63,244 nucleotides of DNA. It comes from AC-37 sp036389835 (GTDB lineage: Bacteria > Actinomycetota > Thermoleophilia > Solirubrobacterales > Thermoleophilaceae). The notes beneath the pieces are model-generated. The model saw nothing but the letters and a program-made list of their open reading frames with translations. It had not been told where the DNA came from and did not search any database. Positions 1 to 8,187 of the stretch are shown piece by piece. The position numbers and the translations under genes are program-made. Location: NCBI GenBank assembly GCA_036389835.1, contig DASVWC010000110.1:1-63244 (forward strand), read 5' to 3'. Each line of letters starts with the position of its first letter. The first letter of the stretch is position 1.

Positions 1-507
1 CCGGCCGTTGGTGCGCGGCGCGGCGGGCGTGACCGGCGCGCCGCCGGCGGCTCGCGCCGAGCCGTTGGCCGGCCGCTCCGTGGCCGGCGGAGCGCCGTTC
101 GCGAGCTTCGGATCGGGGGGCGCTGGCCGGCTTGGCTTCGCCGCGCTCCGCGGCGGCGGCGGCTTGCGCACCGGCGGCGCCGAGCGGGCGCGCTCGCGCA
201 GCGACGCGCGCTGCTCGCGCGGCGCGGCGTCGGCGGCCTTCCGGGTCGGCGCGCCCGCGGCGGCCGCGGCCGGCTCCTCCCCGCCCGCGCCCGTCGCGTC
301 CCGGCTGCGCTCCTTCGCGGAGGACCACTTCTGGAACAGGCCGCGCAGCTCGGGGTCGACGCTCGGCAGCTCGCGCAGCAACTGGTCCGTGTCGAAGCGG
401 CGCTGCCGGCGGGCGCCGTCGCCGCCGCCGCGCCCGCGCGGCGGCGGGCCGAAGTGGCCGGGGGCCGCCGGCTCGTCGCTCGGCGGGCCGAAGATCCCCT
501 TCCTCAC
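1..507 (-). CDS. Proline/arginine-rich hypothetical protein, C-terminus beyond window edge
   Basis: The reading frame is open from a GTG at 507 to the left edge (169 codons, no stop), so the C-terminus is missing. The GTG overlaps the stop of the upstream lipoprotein gene in a GTGA tetranucleotide, which indicates translational coupling and decides the start. The N-terminus begins MRKGIFGPPSDEP. A short helical stretch around residues 40-65 (FDTDQLLRELPSVDPELRG) is the only part that looks folded; the rest is Ala/Pro/Arg-rich and probably disordered. No signal peptide is visible. I do not recognise the family. It is the third member of a minus-strand operon with two exported proteins, so an envelope-associated role is possible, but that is inference. 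Confidence 0.6.
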   Translation of the reverse strand, partial: MRKGIFGPPSDEPAAPGHFGPPPRGRGGGDGARRQRRFDTDQLLRELPSVDPELRGLFQKWSSAKERSRDATGAGGEEPAAAAAGAPTRKAADAAPREQRASLRERARSAPPVRKPPPPRSAAKPSRPAPPDPKLANGAPPATERPANGSARAAGGAPVTPAAPRTNGR

Positions 508-929
508 GGGCACCTCGGGTTGCAGGCGAACTCCTGCGCCTTCGCCCGCGCCTGGCCCCCGCCGCCGGACGGCTTCGAGGGCGTCGTCGCCGGCTGGCGC
601 GGCGGCGCGGGACTCGCGGCCGGCGGCGCCGGTGCCGGTGCCGAGCGGACGGGCGCGCGGCGCGGCGCCGCCGCGACCGCGGGCGCCGAGCCCGCCTTCT
701 GGATCCCGCCGCCGTCCCGCCTGTGCTTGCGGCGCGGCCGCTCGCGCACCTTGCGCGGAACCGCGGGCTCGCGATCGATCACCGGCGTCCGGGGCGCCTC
801 GCTCAGCGAGACCGGGCGCAGCTCGGGCGGCGTGGGCTCGTCGGACTCGTCGGCGCACGCGCCGAGTGCGACAACCGAGACGGTCACCGCCACCGCCGCC
901 GCCCGCTTACGACCGCTCAGGTGTGGCAT
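504..929 (-). CDS. Putative lipoprotein, proline-rich
   Basis: 141 aa. A basic N-terminus (MPHLSGRKR) and hydrophobic stretch end in a lipobox (LGAC, Cys25), so the protein should be lipidated and held outside the membrane. The mature part is disordered in appearance: Arg/Pro-rich, with runs of Ala-Pro and Gly. It ends in a short Cys-containing tail (CNPRCP). The start ATG at 929 lies inside the end of the upstream gene (13-nt overlap), and its stop overlaps the next GTG by 4 nt, so the three genes form one operon. I know no family for it. Confidence 0.7.
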   Translation of the reverse strand: MPHLSGRKRAAAVAVTVSVVALGACADESDEPTPPELRPVSLSEAPRTPVIDREPAVPRKVRERPRRKHRRDGGGIQKAGSAPAVAAAPRRAPVRSAPAPAPPAASPAPPRQPATTPSKPSGGGGQARAKAQEFACNPRCP

Positions 930-1447
930 CGCCGTGGAACCCCCTCCCGCGCGCGCAGCAGGCACGCGACGTACCTGGGCCGCCGCTTCTTCAGGTGGTA
1001 GCCGAAGAACCGCCCGACGTGGCCCTCGCGCCAGACGCGCACGCCGATCAGGTCCCCGTAGCCGAAGGTCTGCGGGATCGTGACGGTCACCCGCCTCTTG
1101 CTCACCCGCCGCACGCGCGCGTCGCATGCGGGCCGGCAGCTCGCGAAGACCGTCTCCTCCCGACCCGCGATCAGGCTGAGCGACACGACCCGCACGCGCA
1201 GGCTCCTGCCGGACCCGCTCGAGGCGAAGCGCGCGCTCAGCTCGCCCGCATCCACGATCGGCTCGGGGCAGCCGTTGCCGTCGAGGTCGCGGAAGTCGTC
1301 CCTGCCCTCGAGGCAGCGGTCGTCGGCGCCCACCGTGTCGTAGTCGCTGGCCGCCGCGGCCGGCGCGAGGAGAGCAAGCGCGCTCAGCGCCGCGACCGCG
1401 GCGCGACGGCCGGCGAGCGCGTGCCTTCCCCTCGTCGCTGCATCCAT
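917..1447 (-). CDS. Secreted hypothetical protein
   Basis: 176 aa. The N-terminal signal peptide (basic GRRAA, hydrophobic Ala/Leu core, AAA-S cleavage region near residue 33) predicts export. The mature domain has a Ca-loop-like DLDGNGCPEP stretch, several Cys residues and a basic C-terminal half with beta-strand character (VTVTIPQTFGYGD). It is the first gene of a leftward operon with a lipoprotein and a proline-rich ORF, and it is divergent from the phosphatase gene at 1617. Similar small exported proteins are common in high-GC actinobacteria, but I assign no function. Confidence 0.7.
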   Translation of the reverse strand: MDAATRGRHALAGRRAAVAALSALALLAPAAAASDYDTVGADDRCLEGRDDFRDLDGNGCPEPIVDAGELSARFASSGSGRSLRVRVVSLSLIAGREETVFASCRPACDARVRRVSKRRVTVTIPQTFGYGDLIGVRVWREGHVGRFFGYHLKKRRPRYVACLLRAREGVPRRCHT

Positions 1448-1471
1448 GCGATCTGCTCCCCTCGAACAGAG

Positions 1472-1498
1472 ACCCCTGCGTACCCCTGCAAAGGGGTC
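1472..1498. promoter_or_regulatory. Candidate operator: direct repeats plus inverted copy in divergent intergenic region
   Basis: The 169-base gap between the divergent genes starting at 1447 (-) and 1617 (+) holds ACCCCTGC at 1472-1479 and again at 1482-1489, a 10-base period. An inverted copy (AGGGGTC, 1492-1498) pairs with GACCCCT at 1471-1477. Repeats on one helical turn in a divergent promoter are typical of regulator binding sites; the regulator is unknown. I see no clear -10/-35 pair. Confidence 0.3.
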
Positions 1499-1616
1499 CT
1501 ACCCAGGTGGAGCGGCCATCATGCCCGCCGCGCCGGGCGCGGAAGGTCGAATGGCGCCCTCGGGCTCGCCGCCGAGTCCGGCGCCTGACGGCGGCCTCCG
1601 CCGTAGGATCGCCGCC

Positions 1617-3644
1617 ATGGACGGCGGGGGCTTCAGCCGGCGCGAGCTGCTGGCCGCCGGGGCCGCAGCTTCGGCGGCGCTCGGGCTGCGCGCCGGCACG
1701 AGCGCGCGCGCCGCGCAGGCGTGGTCGGGTGGCCTCGACTTCCGCGCGCTGGGGGCGGGCGAGGGGTGGCCGGGGTGGATCTGCCCCGGCGTGGCGAACC
1801 TGCGCCGCGCCGACGGGCAGGGGCTCCTCGAGGCGGGCTCCGACGTCTTTCCCTGCGACGCGCGCCCGGTCGCGTTCGCCGTCGACCGGCGCTTCCGCGA
1901 CGCCGAGATCGAGGCGGCGATCGGCTCGGCCGGCGCCGGCGCCGGGGTGGTGCTGCGCCGCACCGGGCCGCGCGCCTACTACGCCGCGATCTACGACGAC
2001 GAGGCGGCGGCGCTGCTGCTCGTGCGGCGCTCGCCCGGCGGCGTCGAGGAGCTGGGCCGGGCGAACGCCGTGCGCGCGGACGGCCCGCTGCGCCTGAGGC
2101 TCGCCGCCCGCGGGAGCGGCCCGACGCTGCTCGAGGCGACGCTCGAGACGGGCGGCGGCGCGCCGGTCGCCGTCTCCGCACGGGACGCCGCCAAGGGGCT
2201 CCAGCGCCCCGGCGACCCCGGCGTGCTGGCCACCGCCCGCACCCTCTTCCCCAGCGAGGGGCCCGAGCCCCTGCCCGCGCTCGGCAACCTGCACCTGCTC
2301 CCCTACGGCGTCCAGGAGGGCCAGGCGTTCATCGACTCGGCGGCCGGCCAGGAGGTGCTGGCGACCATCCGCGAGCGCTCGACCGCGGCCTTCACGGAGA
2401 TCGCCGTGCGCGCGTCCGGGCGCCCGCGCACCACGGACCCGTCCGCGGTTGCCGCGACCAGCGGCGCGCCGTGCTCCAACGGCGCGATGCTGCGCGTGGC
2501 CGCCGACGTGCCGGCCCGCGTGGAGATCGAGCTCGCCTCGAACGCGCGCTTCCGGCGCAGCAGGCGTCTGCGCGCGCAGCGCACGGGCTCGTTCGAGAGC
2601 GTCATCGCGCGGGCGTCCGGGCTCCGGCCCGGTCAGCGCGTGCACTGGCGCGCACGCCTGCGGCGCGGGCGGACCGTGACGGTCGGGCCGGCGCGCAGCT
2701 TCCGCGTCCTGCCGCGCGCCGGGAGCAAGGAGGCCGCGACGATCGCGATCGGCTCGTGCGCGGCGCAGTTCGGGCCGGTCTTCGACCGGATCGCCGAGCG
2801 CGCCCCCGACGCGTTCGTCTGGCAGGGCGACCTCAACTACCCCGACACGCTCGGGCCGCTCGCCCAGACCGTCCCCGCCTACGCCGGCATCTGGCGCGAC
2901 TTCCTCGCCAACCCCCGGATGGCGCCGATCCTCGAGCGCAGCCTGTTCGCCGTGCAGCGCGACGACCACGACTACGGCGTGCAGGACGCGAACTCCACGA
3001 ACCTCGTCCCGTGGGGCCTCGCGCCCTGGGAGGCGCTGATGGAGAGCCGCCCCTACTACCGGTTCTCCGCCGGGCTCGCCGACGTCTGGGTGCTCGACCA
3101 GCGCCTCCACAAGACCGACCCGCAGGCATCCGACTCCCCCGCGAAGACGCTCCTCGGCGCCGCCCAGCGCGCCTGGCTGCTGCAGACGCTCGCTGCCTCG
3201 CGAGCCCCGTTCAAGGTCGTCTGCTCCCCCTGCACGCTCGCCCCGCTCAGCGCCAACCAGCGCGACGGTAGCTGGGCGGCCGGCTTCACCGCGGAGCGCG
3301 ACCTGCTGCTCGCGCACGTCCGCGAGCGCGTGAGCGGGCAGACGCTGTTCGTGACCGGCGACACCCACTGGACGATGGTGTACGAGCGCGACGGCCTGTT
3401 CGAGGCCCGGCCCTGCCCGCTCGGCATCCCGACGCCGAACGACATCACCCTCACCCAGCCGAACGCGGCCGAGGACGCGCGCGCCGTGCCGGGCGTGGCC
3501 TACGCCGACGACGAGCGCGGCCACGTGGCGTTCGTCACCGTCGGCGGCCGCCGCGGCGCCGCCCGGCTCGACCTGACGCTGGTGCGCGAGGACGGGGAGA
3601 CGCCGTATGTGAAGCAGTTCGAGCGGCCGCTGCCGAAGGGGTAG
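1617..3644 (+). CDS. PhoD-like alkaline phosphatase (metallophosphatase), Tat-exported
   Basis: 675 aa from the ATG at 1617; the open frame extends upstream, but this ATG directly precedes a twin-arginine signal (SRRELLAAGAAAS). Roughly residues 30-210 look like a beta-rich N-terminal domain. A fibronectin-III-like segment follows, before the catalytic part. PhoD family metal-binding motifs are visible: IGSCAAQFG, WQGDLNYPD, QRDDHDYG and TGDTHW. PhoD enzymes are secreted Ca/Fe-dependent phosphomonoesterases or phosphodiesterases used for phosphate scavenging. The extra N-terminal domain makes this protein longer than Bacillus PhoD. A small membrane protein gene follows after 5 bases. Substrate specificity cannot be read from sequence. 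Confidence 0.85.
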   Translation: MDGGGFSRRELLAAGAAASAALGLRAGTSARAAQAWSGGLDFRALGAGEGWPGWICPGVANLRRADGQGLLEAGSDVFPCDARPVAFAVDRRFRDAEIEAAIGSAGAGAGVVLRRTGPRAYYAAIYDDEAAALLLVRRSPGGVEELGRANAVRADGPLRLRLAARGSGPTLLEATLETGGGAPVAVSARDAAKGLQRPGDPGVLATARTLFPSEGPEPLPALGNLHLLPYGVQEGQAFIDSAAGQEVLATIRERSTAAFTEIAVRASGRPRTTDPSAVAATSGAPCSNGAMLRVAADVPARVEIELASNARFRRSRRLRAQRTGSFESVIARASGLRPGQRVHWRARLRRGRTVTVGPARSFRVLPRAGSKEAATIAIGSCAAQFGPVFDRIAERAPDAFVWQGDLNYPDTLGPLAQTVPAYAGIWRDFLANPRMAPILERSLFAVQRDDHDYGVQDANSTNLVPWGLAPWEALMESRPYYRFSAGLADVWVLDQRLHKTDPQASDSPAKTLLGAAQRAWLLQTLAASRAPFKVVCSPCTLAPLSANQRDGSWAAGFTAERDLLLAHVRERVSGQTLFVTGDTHWTMVYERDGLFEARPCPLGIPTPNDITLTQPNAAEDARAVPGVAYADDERGHVAFVTVGGRRGAARLDLTLVREDGETPYVKQFERPLPKG

Positions 3645-3649
3645 AGCGG

Positions 3650-4108
3650 TTGGCGGGAGTCCTCGCGCCGGACGGGCGGACGTGGAGGGTGGGGCGGCAG
3701 TGGCTGCCGACGCGGCGCGTGCGGCTACGGCGCGAGCTCGACTTCCCGGAGCCCTCGGGGCTGTTCGACGTCCTCGGCGACGACCTGACCGCCGGGGGGA
3801 TCGTCGCGGGGCTCGCCATCGCGATCGTCGCGGTCCTCCTGCTGCTCGTCGTATGGCCGGTGGTCGCGATCGCCGTCGAGGTCGTGATCCTCATCCTCCT
3901 CTTCCTGGCTGGGCTCGCCGGCCGGCTGGTGCTGCGCCGCCCGTGGCTGATCGTGGCCCGCACGGAGGGACCGCCGCGCGCCACGCTCGCGTGGCACGTG
4001 GCGGGCTGGCGCGCGAGCGGCGAGGCCGTCGCCGACGTGGCGCGGGCGCTGGGCGCGGGACAGCGGCCGCGGCCGCCCGGCGCCACGCCGGCGCTGCTCG
4101 AGCCGTAG
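3650..4108 (+). CDS. Small membrane protein, unknown function
   Basis: 152 aa from a TTG five bases after the phosphatase stop, so probably co-transcribed. A charged N-terminal region of about 50 residues is followed by two adjacent hydrophobic helices (residues ~49-95). A cytoplasmic-looking segment with WLIVARTEGPPRATLAWHVAGW follows, then a Pro-rich tail. The TTG start is weak; no better in-frame start precedes the membrane segments closely. No family recognised. Confidence 0.55.
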   Translation: MAGVLAPDGRTWRVGRQWLPTRRVRLRRELDFPEPSGLFDVLGDDLTAGGIVAGLAIAIVAVLLLLVVWPVVAIAVEVVILILLFLAGLAGRLVLRRPWLIVARTEGPPRATLAWHVAGWRASGEAVADVARALGAGQRPRPPGATPALLEP

Positions 4109-4131
4109 GCCGCCGCCAGCCCGCGCGGCTC

Positions 4132-5127
4132 CTAGCCGTCGCGGACGTCGAGCACGACCTTGCCGGTCGCCCCGCGGCCGTCGATCAGCTCGAGCGCCTC
4201 GCTCGCGCGCTCGAGCGGGTAGCGCGCGCCCACGACAGGCCGGACCACGCCGTCGTCCACCATCGCGTTCACGGCCGCGCCGATCTCGCGGTTCAGGTCG
4301 GGCTTGGCGAGCACGTAGGCGCCCCAGCCCGCCCCCACCACCTCGGTGTTCTTGAGGAGCAGCCGGTTCACGCGCACCTCCGGGATCGACCCGGCGGTGA
4401 AGCCCACGACCACGGCGCGGCCGCCCTCGGCGAGCGAGCGCAGGCTGTCGGTGAAGCGGTCGCCGCCGACCGGATCGAGCACCACGTCCACCCCGCCGTC
4501 GGAGAGCGCCTTGGCCTCCTCCTTCCAGTCGGCGTCGGAGCGCACCACCGCGTCGGCGCCCGCGTCGCGCGCGACCTGCTCCTTCTCGTCGCTGGACACG
4601 ACCGCGATCGTGCGCGCCCCGAGCCCCTTCGCCACCTGGATGCCCGCCGTGCCGACCCCGCCGGCGGCGCCGTGGATCAGCACGGTCTCGCCCTCGGCGA
4701 GCCGGCCGCGCAGCTTCAGGGCGAAGTACGCCGTGTGGTAGTTGAGGATCAGGCCGGCGCCCTGCGCGTGGTCGAGCTCGTCCGGCAGGGGGAACGTGAG
4801 CCACTCCGGCGCGACGGCGACCTCCGCGAACCCGCCGAGCATGCAGAACGCCGCGACGCGGTCGCCCTCCTTCACGCCGGCGCCGTCGGACGCCGCCCGG
4901 ACCGTTCCCGCCACCTCGCTGCCCGGCACGAACGGCAGCGGCGGCTTGACCTGGTACTCGCCGCGCGTCTGGAGTACCTCCGGGAACGAGACCCCGGCCG
5001 CGTGCACCTCGACGACGACCCCGCTCCCCGGGGTCATCACGTGCGACGGCTCCGCCGGCTCGGGCAGGTCGACCAGCTCGAGCGCCTCCGACGGGCCCTT
5101 CAGGTCGGTGATCTGGACGGCCCTCAT
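4132..5127 (-). CDS. NADPH:quinone oxidoreductase family (zinc-independent MDR)
   Basis: 331 aa. It has the medium-chain dehydrogenase/reductase layout: an N-terminal GroES-like domain (VEVHAAGVSFPEVLQTRGEY, PFVPGSEVAGTV) and a Rossmann NADP-binding domain with HGAAGGVGTAGIQVAK around residue 150. The structural and catalytic zinc Cys clusters of alcohol dehydrogenases are absent, as expected for the quinone reductase/zeta-crystallin branch. Members reduce quinones or enoyl-like substrates with NADPH in the cytosol. The gene stands alone between convergent and tandem neighbours, so the substrate is unknown. Confidence 0.85.
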   Translation of the reverse strand: MRAVQITDLKGPSEALELVDLPEPAEPSHVMTPGSGVVVEVHAAGVSFPEVLQTRGEYQVKPPLPFVPGSEVAGTVRAASDGAGVKEGDRVAAFCMLGGFAEVAVAPEWLTFPLPDELDHAQGAGLILNYHTAYFALKLRGRLAEGETVLIHGAAGGVGTAGIQVAKGLGARTIAVVSSDEKEQVARDAGADAVVRSDADWKEEAKALSDGGVDVVLDPVGGDRFTDSLRSLAEGGRAVVVGFTAGSIPEVRVNRLLLKNTEVVGAGWGAYVLAKPDLNREIGAAVNAMVDDGVVRPVVGARYPLERASEALELIDGRGATGKVVLDVRDG

Positions 5128-5140
5128 GCGGGCCGGGACC

Positions 5141-7585
5141 CTACCGCGTGCAGCGCGGGATCCCGCGCGCGCCCGTGAGGGTGACCAGCGGCCCGCTGCC
5201 GCCGGCGCGCGCCACGAACCGGACCGAGAACGCCTTCCGCGTGGTGCGCCGGAATCCGATCCGCAGGATCCGCGCGCCGCTCGCGGTCGCGAGCGTTCGC
5301 CCGCGACTGATGACGGTCACCTCGGCGTTCGGGCGGCCGGCGAGGCGCGGCAGCGCCAGCGACACCCGGCTCGTGCAGCGCCTGACCTTCGGCTTCTGCG
5401 CGCACGCGACGCCGAGGTCGAGGGGGCCGTCGGTGGAGAGGTAGAGCTTCGGTGCGCAGCCGAGCCGGGCGCGGGCGCCGTCGAAGGTCGCGGACGAGAG
5501 GTTGCGTGCCCTGACGAACAGCTTGCGCGTCTTCGCCAGCTTCGGCTCCGGGCCCCACTTGCGCTCGCGCCGCTGGTAGGGCATCGGCCCGTGGGCGCCA
5601 CCGACCAGGACCCCCTGAGACGTCTCGATCGGCAGCGGCTCCGCGTCGTTGTAGCCGAACGCGGCGGAGCGAGCGTCGATCGTGCCGCGCGGCGACTCCT
5701 TCGGGTCGCGCACCCTGAGCCCGCTGACCCAGTAGGCGTGGTCCGCGACGGCGGTCGCGGCCGCCGAGTCCTCGCCGGGGTCGACCACGTAGGTCACGTG
5801 CATCGGCGCGCGGTCGGCCCGGTGGCCGCCGAGGAACTCCGCCGGCCCGCCGTACTCGTCGTTGGTCGACAGCGTCAGGTGGTCGGCGGTCGGGAAGAAG
5901 TCGTGGATGAAGCGGATCCCGGCGGCGGTCATGTCGGCGACCATCCGCTCGCTCGTCTGCACGTTCACGAGCTCGTCCACGGCCGCGTTCCAGGTCATGA
6001 TCGGCGTGTTGCGCAGCGAGACGAGCTGGTCGCTCACGCTGCCCGGCGCGCCGACCGTCGACATCGCGCGCCCGAACAGGTCCGGCCAGCGGGCCAGCAG
6101 CCGGAAGGTGCCGAAGCCGCCCATCGAGTAGCCGCTGACGGCCGCCCAGTCGGAGTCGAGCGGGTAGTGGCGGTTGACGTCGGCCCAGACCTCGAACGTG
6201 TCGGCCTCGGGGATGCCGGCGTAGAACCCGTCGGGCCCGCGCCCGGAGGGGGTGACCACGATCGAGCCGGCGTCGCGGTCGCCGAACACGAGCTGGTTGC
6301 GGCTGTCGGTGTACTGGTTGTAGTTCGCCGAGAGCGAGTGCAGCTGGAGCGTGAGGCCGTAGCCGCGGCGGGGGGCGGGCCGCCTCGGGATGTAGATCGA
6401 GTAGGGCTGGAGCTGGCCGACGAAGCGCCCCTCGCACTTGGCGCCGGCGGAGAAGCTGGCGCCCAGGTCGAAGCAGACGCGCTTCGGGTCGATTCCCTGG
6501 CCGAACTGGTGGTGGCTGGCGAGGATCCGGTTCATCGGCCCGTTCTTCGGGACGCCCGAGTCGTCGTCGGTGCCGGCGGCGAGCTTGCCGAAGTCGACCT
6601 CGGCCGCGAACGGGGTGACGTCGCCGAGCCGCAGCTGGTCGGCCTGCGACTTCTCGCGCCACCATGCGCCCTGCACGGCGGCGCCGGCCGCCGCGTCGCC
6701 GAGCGTGTAGCCGGCGCCGAGCTCGCTGACCTTGGGCATCGGCTCCTTGAGGCGGGGGCCGACGTTGAAGAGCGCCACGCCCGCCGGGCTCGCTCCGCCG
6801 GATCGCGTGGCCGTCGCCTCGTTGCCCGGCTTCATGTAGGCGCCGGCGTCCCAGAGCCCGACCCCGATAGCGATCCGCACCTTGCCGGTGCCGGGGTTCC
6901 ACGCCGAGTGCGGGACGCGGACGTCCACCTGGCGGCGGCGCATGTCCACGGCCGCGGTGGCCCCCGCCCGGGACGCGCCGGTCGTCGCGTCGACCAGCTC
7001 GGCGGTCGAGCCGTGCACGGTCAGGAACAGCTCGGCGGGCGAGGAGACGCCCGCGCCGTGCGGCCACGGCCGCGGCCCGGCGGAGCTGCCGAGCGCGATC
7101 GTGAACGCGGTGCGCTCGGCGTCCTTGAGCGTGTTCAGCGTGACGCGGAAGGCGGTCTCCCCCGCGCGCGGGCGCACGCGCAGCTCGACGAGGTCCGCCG
7201 CGTTGTGGGCGTAGACCGGGTCGGTGGGATACGTCATCGAGCCGGCGGACGGCGAGAAGAGGTGCGCTTCGATGCCGAACGGGTCGTTGGGATCACGCGC
7301 GCCCGAGGCACCGTGGTCGTCGTGCAGGTAGTCCTGGTAGAGCCACTCGCCGTCGCGGTAGGCCTGGGTGCCGGACACGAGGATCGGGTCGGCCCGCCAC
7401 GGTCCGGCGTTCTCGAGCTGCGGCACCTCCTCGGGCGGCGGCGCGTACAGGGCGTCCGGCCCCGGGCGGTGGCCGGACCCGACCGACGGCAGCGCCGCGG
7501 GCGCGGCGGCGGGGACTACCAGAGCGGCCGCGGCGCACGCGGCCGCGAGGCCGCAGCGGCTCCGACCAACGATCCCTGCTCCCAC
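5141..7585 (-). CDS. Secreted esterase / alpha-beta hydrolase with N-terminal carbohydrate-module-like region
   Basis: 814 aa from a GTG at 7585 preceded by a GGGAGAGA ribosome site. The signal peptide covers about residues 1-32. The first ~380 residues are beta-rich and resemble DOMON/glucodextranase C-terminal-like modules. The second part is an alpha/beta hydrolase of the PHB-depolymerase/esterase type, with nucleophile Ser487 in GYSMGG and candidate Asp and His in AAVDELV and TADHLTL. The C-terminal ~120 residues are a basic beta domain. Its first 70 bases overlap the end of the ferric-reductase-like gene, so it may be the last gene of that operon or simply abut it. The substrate (ester polymer, peptide or sugar ester) is not determinable. 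Confidence 0.7.
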   Translation of the reverse strand: MGAGIVGRSRCGLAAACAAAALVVPAAAPAALPSVGSGHRPGPDALYAPPPEEVPQLENAGPWRADPILVSGTQAYRDGEWLYQDYLHDDHGASGARDPNDPFGIEAHLFSPSAGSMTYPTDPVYAHNAADLVELRVRPRAGETAFRVTLNTLKDAERTAFTIALGSSAGPRPWPHGAGVSSPAELFLTVHGSTAELVDATTGASRAGATAAVDMRRRQVDVRVPHSAWNPGTGKVRIAIGVGLWDAGAYMKPGNEATATRSGGASPAGVALFNVGPRLKEPMPKVSELGAGYTLGDAAAGAAVQGAWWREKSQADQLRLGDVTPFAAEVDFGKLAAGTDDDSGVPKNGPMNRILASHHQFGQGIDPKRVCFDLGASFSAGAKCEGRFVGQLQPYSIYIPRRPAPRRGYGLTLQLHSLSANYNQYTDSRNQLVFGDRDAGSIVVTPSGRGPDGFYAGIPEADTFEVWADVNRHYPLDSDWAAVSGYSMGGFGTFRLLARWPDLFGRAMSTVGAPGSVSDQLVSLRNTPIMTWNAAVDELVNVQTSERMVADMTAAGIRFIHDFFPTADHLTLSTNDEYGGPAEFLGGHRADRAPMHVTYVVDPGEDSAAATAVADHAYWVSGLRVRDPKESPRGTIDARSAAFGYNDAEPLPIETSQGVLVGGAHGPMPYQRRERKWGPEPKLAKTRKLFVRARNLSSATFDGARARLGCAPKLYLSTDGPLDLGVACAQKPKVRRCTSRVSLALPRLAGRPNAEVTVISRGRTLATASGARILRIGFRRTTRKAFSVRFVARAGGSGPLVTLTGARGIPRCTR

Positions 7586-8187
7586 TCGCTCTCTCCCTCG
7601 TCTCCCCGCACGGACGGCGCCCGGGATTGTCGCATGGGCGCCGCCGGCGCGGGTCGTCCCGCGTCGAGGCGGATCGCGAGCAGGACGATCGCCGCGAACG
7701 CGGGGAGCGCGAGCGAGGCGAGGAACCACCACGCGCCGCGATCCGTGCCGGCCGCGAGGCCGTGCACGACCGCCAGCATCCAGAACGCGGGGATCGCCGT
7801 GTGGGCCGCGCGCCAGCGACGCACGCCGACCGTCCGCCGCGCGTAGAAGGCGAGCGCGAGCGCGGCCAGCCCGTAGCCGGCGATCTGGCCCGCGGCGACG
7901 GCGAGCGGCCTGTACGGCGAGGCGAATGGGACGAGGACGCCCGCGAGGCCGGGCTTCAGGAACGGATCCGCGAGCAGCGCCAGGCCGTGCACGGCGATCG
8001 TCGCCAGTGCGGCGAGGCCGAGCGCCTCGTGCAGCGACCTGAACGTGACGCCGCGGACGCGAGCCGGCATCGAGCCGGTGGCGCGCGCGAGGCCCAGGGC
8101 GACCGAGAGGCTGCACAGGAGCAGCGCGGTGATCCCCGCCGCGCGGCTCGTAAACCAGGCGGGCGCGATGTCGGCCGCGGCCGTCAT
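7516..8187 (-). CDS. Ferric reductase-like transmembrane protein
   Basis: 223 aa; the ATG at 8187 overlaps the apbE stop in ATGA. About six membrane helices are visible, with His residues in helix contexts suited to b-heme ligation (SLHEALGLAALATIAVHG; RRWRAAHTAIPAFWMLAVVHG). This is the ferric-reductase-like/MsrQ-type fold that moves electrons across the membrane. The C-terminal ~40 residues are a hydrophilic tail overlapping the next gene by 70 nt. Coupling to ApbE suggests a flavin-linked trans-membrane electron chain. No separate FMN-binding-domain protein is seen nearby. Confidence 0.75.
   Translation of the reverse strand: MTAAADIAPAWFTSRAAGITALLLCSLSVALGLARATGSMPARVRGVTFRSLHEALGLAALATIAVHGLALLADPFLKPGLAGVLVPFASPYRPLAVAAGQIAGYGLAALALAFYARRTVGVRRWRAAHTAIPAFWMLAVVHGLAAGTDRGAWWFLASLALPAFAAIVLLAIRLDAGRPAPAAPMRQSRAPSVRGDEGESEWEQGSLVGAAAASRPRAPRPLW

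Noticed and set aside
504..3524. Very long open frame (about 1000 codons) antisense to the PhoD gene
   Set aside because: In DNA this G+C-rich, antisense frames stay open by chance. Its translation is Arg/Ala/Gly-rich without domains, and only its 3' end (504-929) is the real lipoprotein gene.
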